Position numbers and translations under genes: made by a program. Below are positions 20,785 to 23,166 of a DNA stretch of 23,166 nt, in pieces (within the stretch, counting starts at the first letter, position 1; the number at the start of each line of letters is the position of its first letter). The notes beneath the pieces were generated by a model. It was not told where the DNA came from. It saw only the letters and a program-made list of their open reading frames with translations, and made no database searches. The stretch is from Ichthyophonus hoferi (Eukaryota; Opisthokonta; Ichthyosporea; Ichthyophonida; Ichthyophonidae): the NCBI GenBank assembly GCA_002751075.1, contig NAOQ01000759.1, positions 8,236 through 31,401 of the forward strand. The letters are read 5' to 3'.

Positions 20785-20991
20785 TCAGCCTATGGAGCAA
20801 TTATTTCATCTGTGTTAAGGGCGGTAGTCGACTACTGCAAGCAGAGAATTGAAGATAAAAACCATATTGCCTTTATCGGCATCACTACAGAATCTAAGAG
20901 TTTCCAGTCTGTCTCAGACAGACTTTTTTCATATTTTCTAAATATAGTAATTTAAATATATAATACTTCAGAACCCAGTAATAATTAATGA
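20785..20991 (-). repeat. ~205 bp repeat, copy B (inverted orientation)
   Basis: The reverse complement of copy A at 15766-15972. Its central palindrome is longer and cleaner here (GTCTGTCTCAGACAGAC at 20907-20923, 8-base arms around one base), and the TAGTCGACTA palindrome is at 20825-20834. In both copies the CTGTCT/AGACAG palindrome faces outward and AGTCGACT faces inward, so the two copies enclose a 5.2 kb segment that contains the whole surface-protein gene. The GTCT/AGAC units are also SMAD-box-like, a purely formal resemblance. Confidence 0.7.
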
Positions 20992-21858
20992 GATAATTAT
21001 AACTATAGTTATATTGCCTATGTTACATAATTTTATATTGTTTAACCCAGCCAGCGTCAGTTGAGTCTTTAATATAAAACGTTTACCTGACGTGCTTGGC
21101 AGTATTATTACTGTTATAAATTACATGTACATATTCATACAAAAGACCTTATACAGGTGTCTCCTTACCAACGTCATCATGATGTATATCATATGACCCT
21201 TCCCACTCGACACTGTAGATTTTACTGGCCTGTAGTATTTTAATTGGCTTTAGGGTCGGGCTATCTTGGTAACCTTGGTAGCTATGTGAGTTATTTCCCA
21301 TCCTCACACCATTCTAAGTCTTGTAATAGCAGCATTGCATAACAATTTAGACTTTGAATGATTCTCTAAGGATGCATTATTAAGCTCCAAAATAACTGCT
21401 TCAGCCTGTTCACTTAAGCACATCCCCTTGTGACAACACTCCTTCAATATGAAACTTCCATAAAAAAAAATAGAGTAAGAAAAGTCATGAACGACGTGTT
21501 GTTTAGAATAGTAATATAGCATATCTAGAGCCTCTCTCGTTTCATTTTCATGTCTTCGGCCTCTACTAAGTAGGGGTCTTCATCTGTAGGATAGACTCTA
21601 CCTACATTGCCTCGGCTTACGTTTTGCAGTACAAATGTGGATTAGCCATATTTGAATTCTCTTGTACTTAATAGCCACTAATATTGTCTGTACGAAAGGT
21701 ATATGATTCTATAGCAGAGGTACTCCCAGGTGAAGTAGCAAGCAACCACAGTAGCATTATTGACCTATAAAATGGGATCTTGGATGATAATTGGGATGGA
21801 AATGGCTGCTACAATACGGCCATATTGATGGGATTCGGTTGAGAGCTCCTCTCGGGGA
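20992..21858. other. Non-coding interval, probably 3'UTR and flank of the minus-strand gene
   Basis: The surface-protein gene and the minus-strand gene converge here. On the minus strand an ATTAAA at about 21238-21243 could end the transcript that stops at 21859, giving a 3'UTR near 600 bases. A 72-residue minus frame at 21304-21522 (with KECCHKGMCLSEQAEAVILE) has no usable polypyrimidine acceptor or recognised domain and is not called. Confidence 0.35.
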
Positions 21859-23140
21859 TTATTGCATTGTATTATGGTGCTGTCTAGATCGAGTAGGGTG
21901 AGGTGATAATGGCGTCACTGTGGAGGCCAGAGAACTGCTAGGTGGCTGGGAATATGCATTGGCAATGTTAGTAATAGATAACGTATAACTAAGATTAGAC
22001 TGGAAAAGGAAGGTGTAGAATAGAAATGAATCTACATGTAAAAATAAACAGAAAAAGAAAAAGAAAAAATATGTGGCAAACAAAAATGAGAGGTATTGGA
22101 CAGGGAGCATTAAGATAGAAAAAAAAAAATACATAAAATTAGTTCATAGTATTATGGAATAATTATCAATCAATAATGACCAATCCATCACTTCAATCTA
22201 AAATTACTAGCCAATTAAACATTAAGAAGTTTAAAATAACCATTTAATACAGCCAATAAGAATGAGATTTTAACACTTTGAAACAAAATCACCAACAAAA
22301 GGTTCATTCGGTATTGAAGTATTGAACGGTATTTGATCATAGGTGAACTCCTAACCCACACATACAATCACCCACTCATTCTCTTGTATATCTTACCATA
22401 TTTGGACTATGCTTTCTTATAGCCTCCTCCACTCCTCCCTCCCCTTCGTTCATATTTTTCTGATGCACATGTTGTATATTCCTAGCACCGCTAGTATTGC
22501 CCCTGCAATATTCCCCTGGCCTATCCCTCGGCCATTCTTGTGGGTTAACCCCAGGGTAAGTTTCTCTGGGGGAATCTACAGAGTCGCCATTGGCGAACGG
22601 TTGGGAGGGTCTACGTAATCTACCTCTTTGCATAGGAGACATAGACAGATCATTATGCTGATAGAGAGCTGAATATAATGACGACTGTGATAGAGACACG
22701 GGCCCCTTAGCCAGTCCTACATCAAAAGAGTTTCCACTTTCACTGGGTTGCCGCCCTACACCTGTCCTTTCTTCATCCTTTTTTTCCATAAAGGTATTAA
22801 GAGGTAGAGATGGCTGGGATATATTACGGTGTTTTGCATGGTTAGCAATATACCCACCTTGATATGGTGTACGATAATAGGGGGGTGCATCACCATAGGA
22901 ATTATACCATGGATCCCCCTTACCATTGTGCATTGGATAAAATTCAGAGGTCGGAAATGTATCTCCCCTTGGGTATAAGGTTGGACCAGTGTTTTGACCA
23001 GGTGAAAATTGGGAGTTATCAAGTCCAGAGAGGGCCATAGGCAAGGTATATACGCGACTTGCGGGGTCCAACGATAAAGATTGCATATAATCAGAAGGCG
23101 TAATAGATCCACTATGGGGCCATAGGTTACCTGAGTCATG
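21859..23140 (-). CDS. C-terminal part of a disordered protein with PPxY and RxRxxS motifs (partial, last two exons)
   Basis: Minus-strand exons 23140-22397 (248 codons) and 21999-21859 (46 codons plus TAA) join in phase 0. The donor is ATG|GTAAGA and the acceptor CTTCCTTTTCCAG follows a long pyrimidine tract; the intron is 397 bases. The upstream boundary is inferred from another acceptor (ACTTATCCCCCCAG, AG at 23142-23141), although the frame stays open to the window edge. The sequence is rich in Pro, Ser, Tyr, Gly and Asn, lacks hydrophobic segments and looks disordered, like the tail of a transcription factor or scaffold. Visible motifs are PPYY (a PPxY WW-domain ligand) in GDAPPYYRTPYQGGY, and RLRRPS (RxRxxS, an AGC-kinase and 14-3-3-type site) in MQRGRLRRPSQPF. 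The end is SQPPSSSLASTVTPLSPHP and on to HHNTMQ. The protein family is not recognisable from this part. Without splicing, the frame would end six codons after the donor, at TGA 22378-22376. Confidence 0.7.
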
Positions 23141-23166
23141 CTGGGGGGATAAGTAGCAGTAAGTAT

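Noticed and set aside
21304-21522. 72-residue minus-strand frame with KECCHKGMCLSEQ
   Set aside because: It lies downstream of the stop of the minus-strand gene, another frame is open over part of it, and the polypyrimidine tract is separated from any AG by non-acceptor sequence.
16658-21771. Shared 14-mer ATTATTGACCTATA near 16658 and 21758
   Set aside because: About one such match is expected by chance in an AT-rich window of this size, and the similarity does not extend.

Overview
The window is nuclear DNA from an invertebrate animal. It is AT-rich, genes are a few kilobases apart, and introns are short (mostly 120-740 bases) with GT-AG ends. The one gene that can be named is an ordinary eukaryotic housekeeping gene with 21 coding exons. 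The compact layout and base composition would fit a sponge or another early-branching animal, but nothing here proves the lineage. I see no rRNA or tRNA gene, no CRISPR array, and no retroviral or LTR element.

Layout. 1-950: upstream region of the first gene, with a YY1-like site, a CACGTG E-box and a possible 5'UTR splice acceptor. 951-9737 (+): a complete FTSJ3/Spb1 gene, 830 codons, encoding the nucleolar 2'-O-ribose methyltransferase of large-subunit rRNA. The full K-D-K-E catalytic tetrad and the Spb1 C-terminal domain are both readable. 9738-12430: its 3' end and a gene-free stretch holding several short palindromes with GTAC or GGAATATTCC cores. 12857-15278 (+): a three-exon PX-domain protein of 407 residues. 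15279-18125: no confident gene. It holds one copy of a ~205 bp repeat (15766-15972) and five short coding-like islands (16281-17618) that may be exon remnants or an unmodelled gene. 18233-20365 (+): a four-exon gene for a small Cys-containing, Ser/Thr-rich cell-surface protein with a signal peptide and a GPI-type tail, family not recognised. 20785-20991: a second copy of the ~205 bp repeat in inverted orientation. 21859 to the right edge (-): the 3' end of a gene for a long disordered protein with PPxY and RxRxxS motifs.

The genes are not a functional unit. FTSJ3 acts in ribosome assembly, the PX protein probably on endosomal membranes, the small protein at the cell surface, and the last gene may encode a regulator or scaffold.

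The observations most worth following are the inverted repeat pair enclosing the surface-protein gene, that gene's second intron (a GC-AG intron or a frameshift, with a Cys-rich alternative frame), its NAGNAG acceptor, the coding-like islands, and a perfect 20-base palindrome centred on an E-box inside the FTSJ3 gene.
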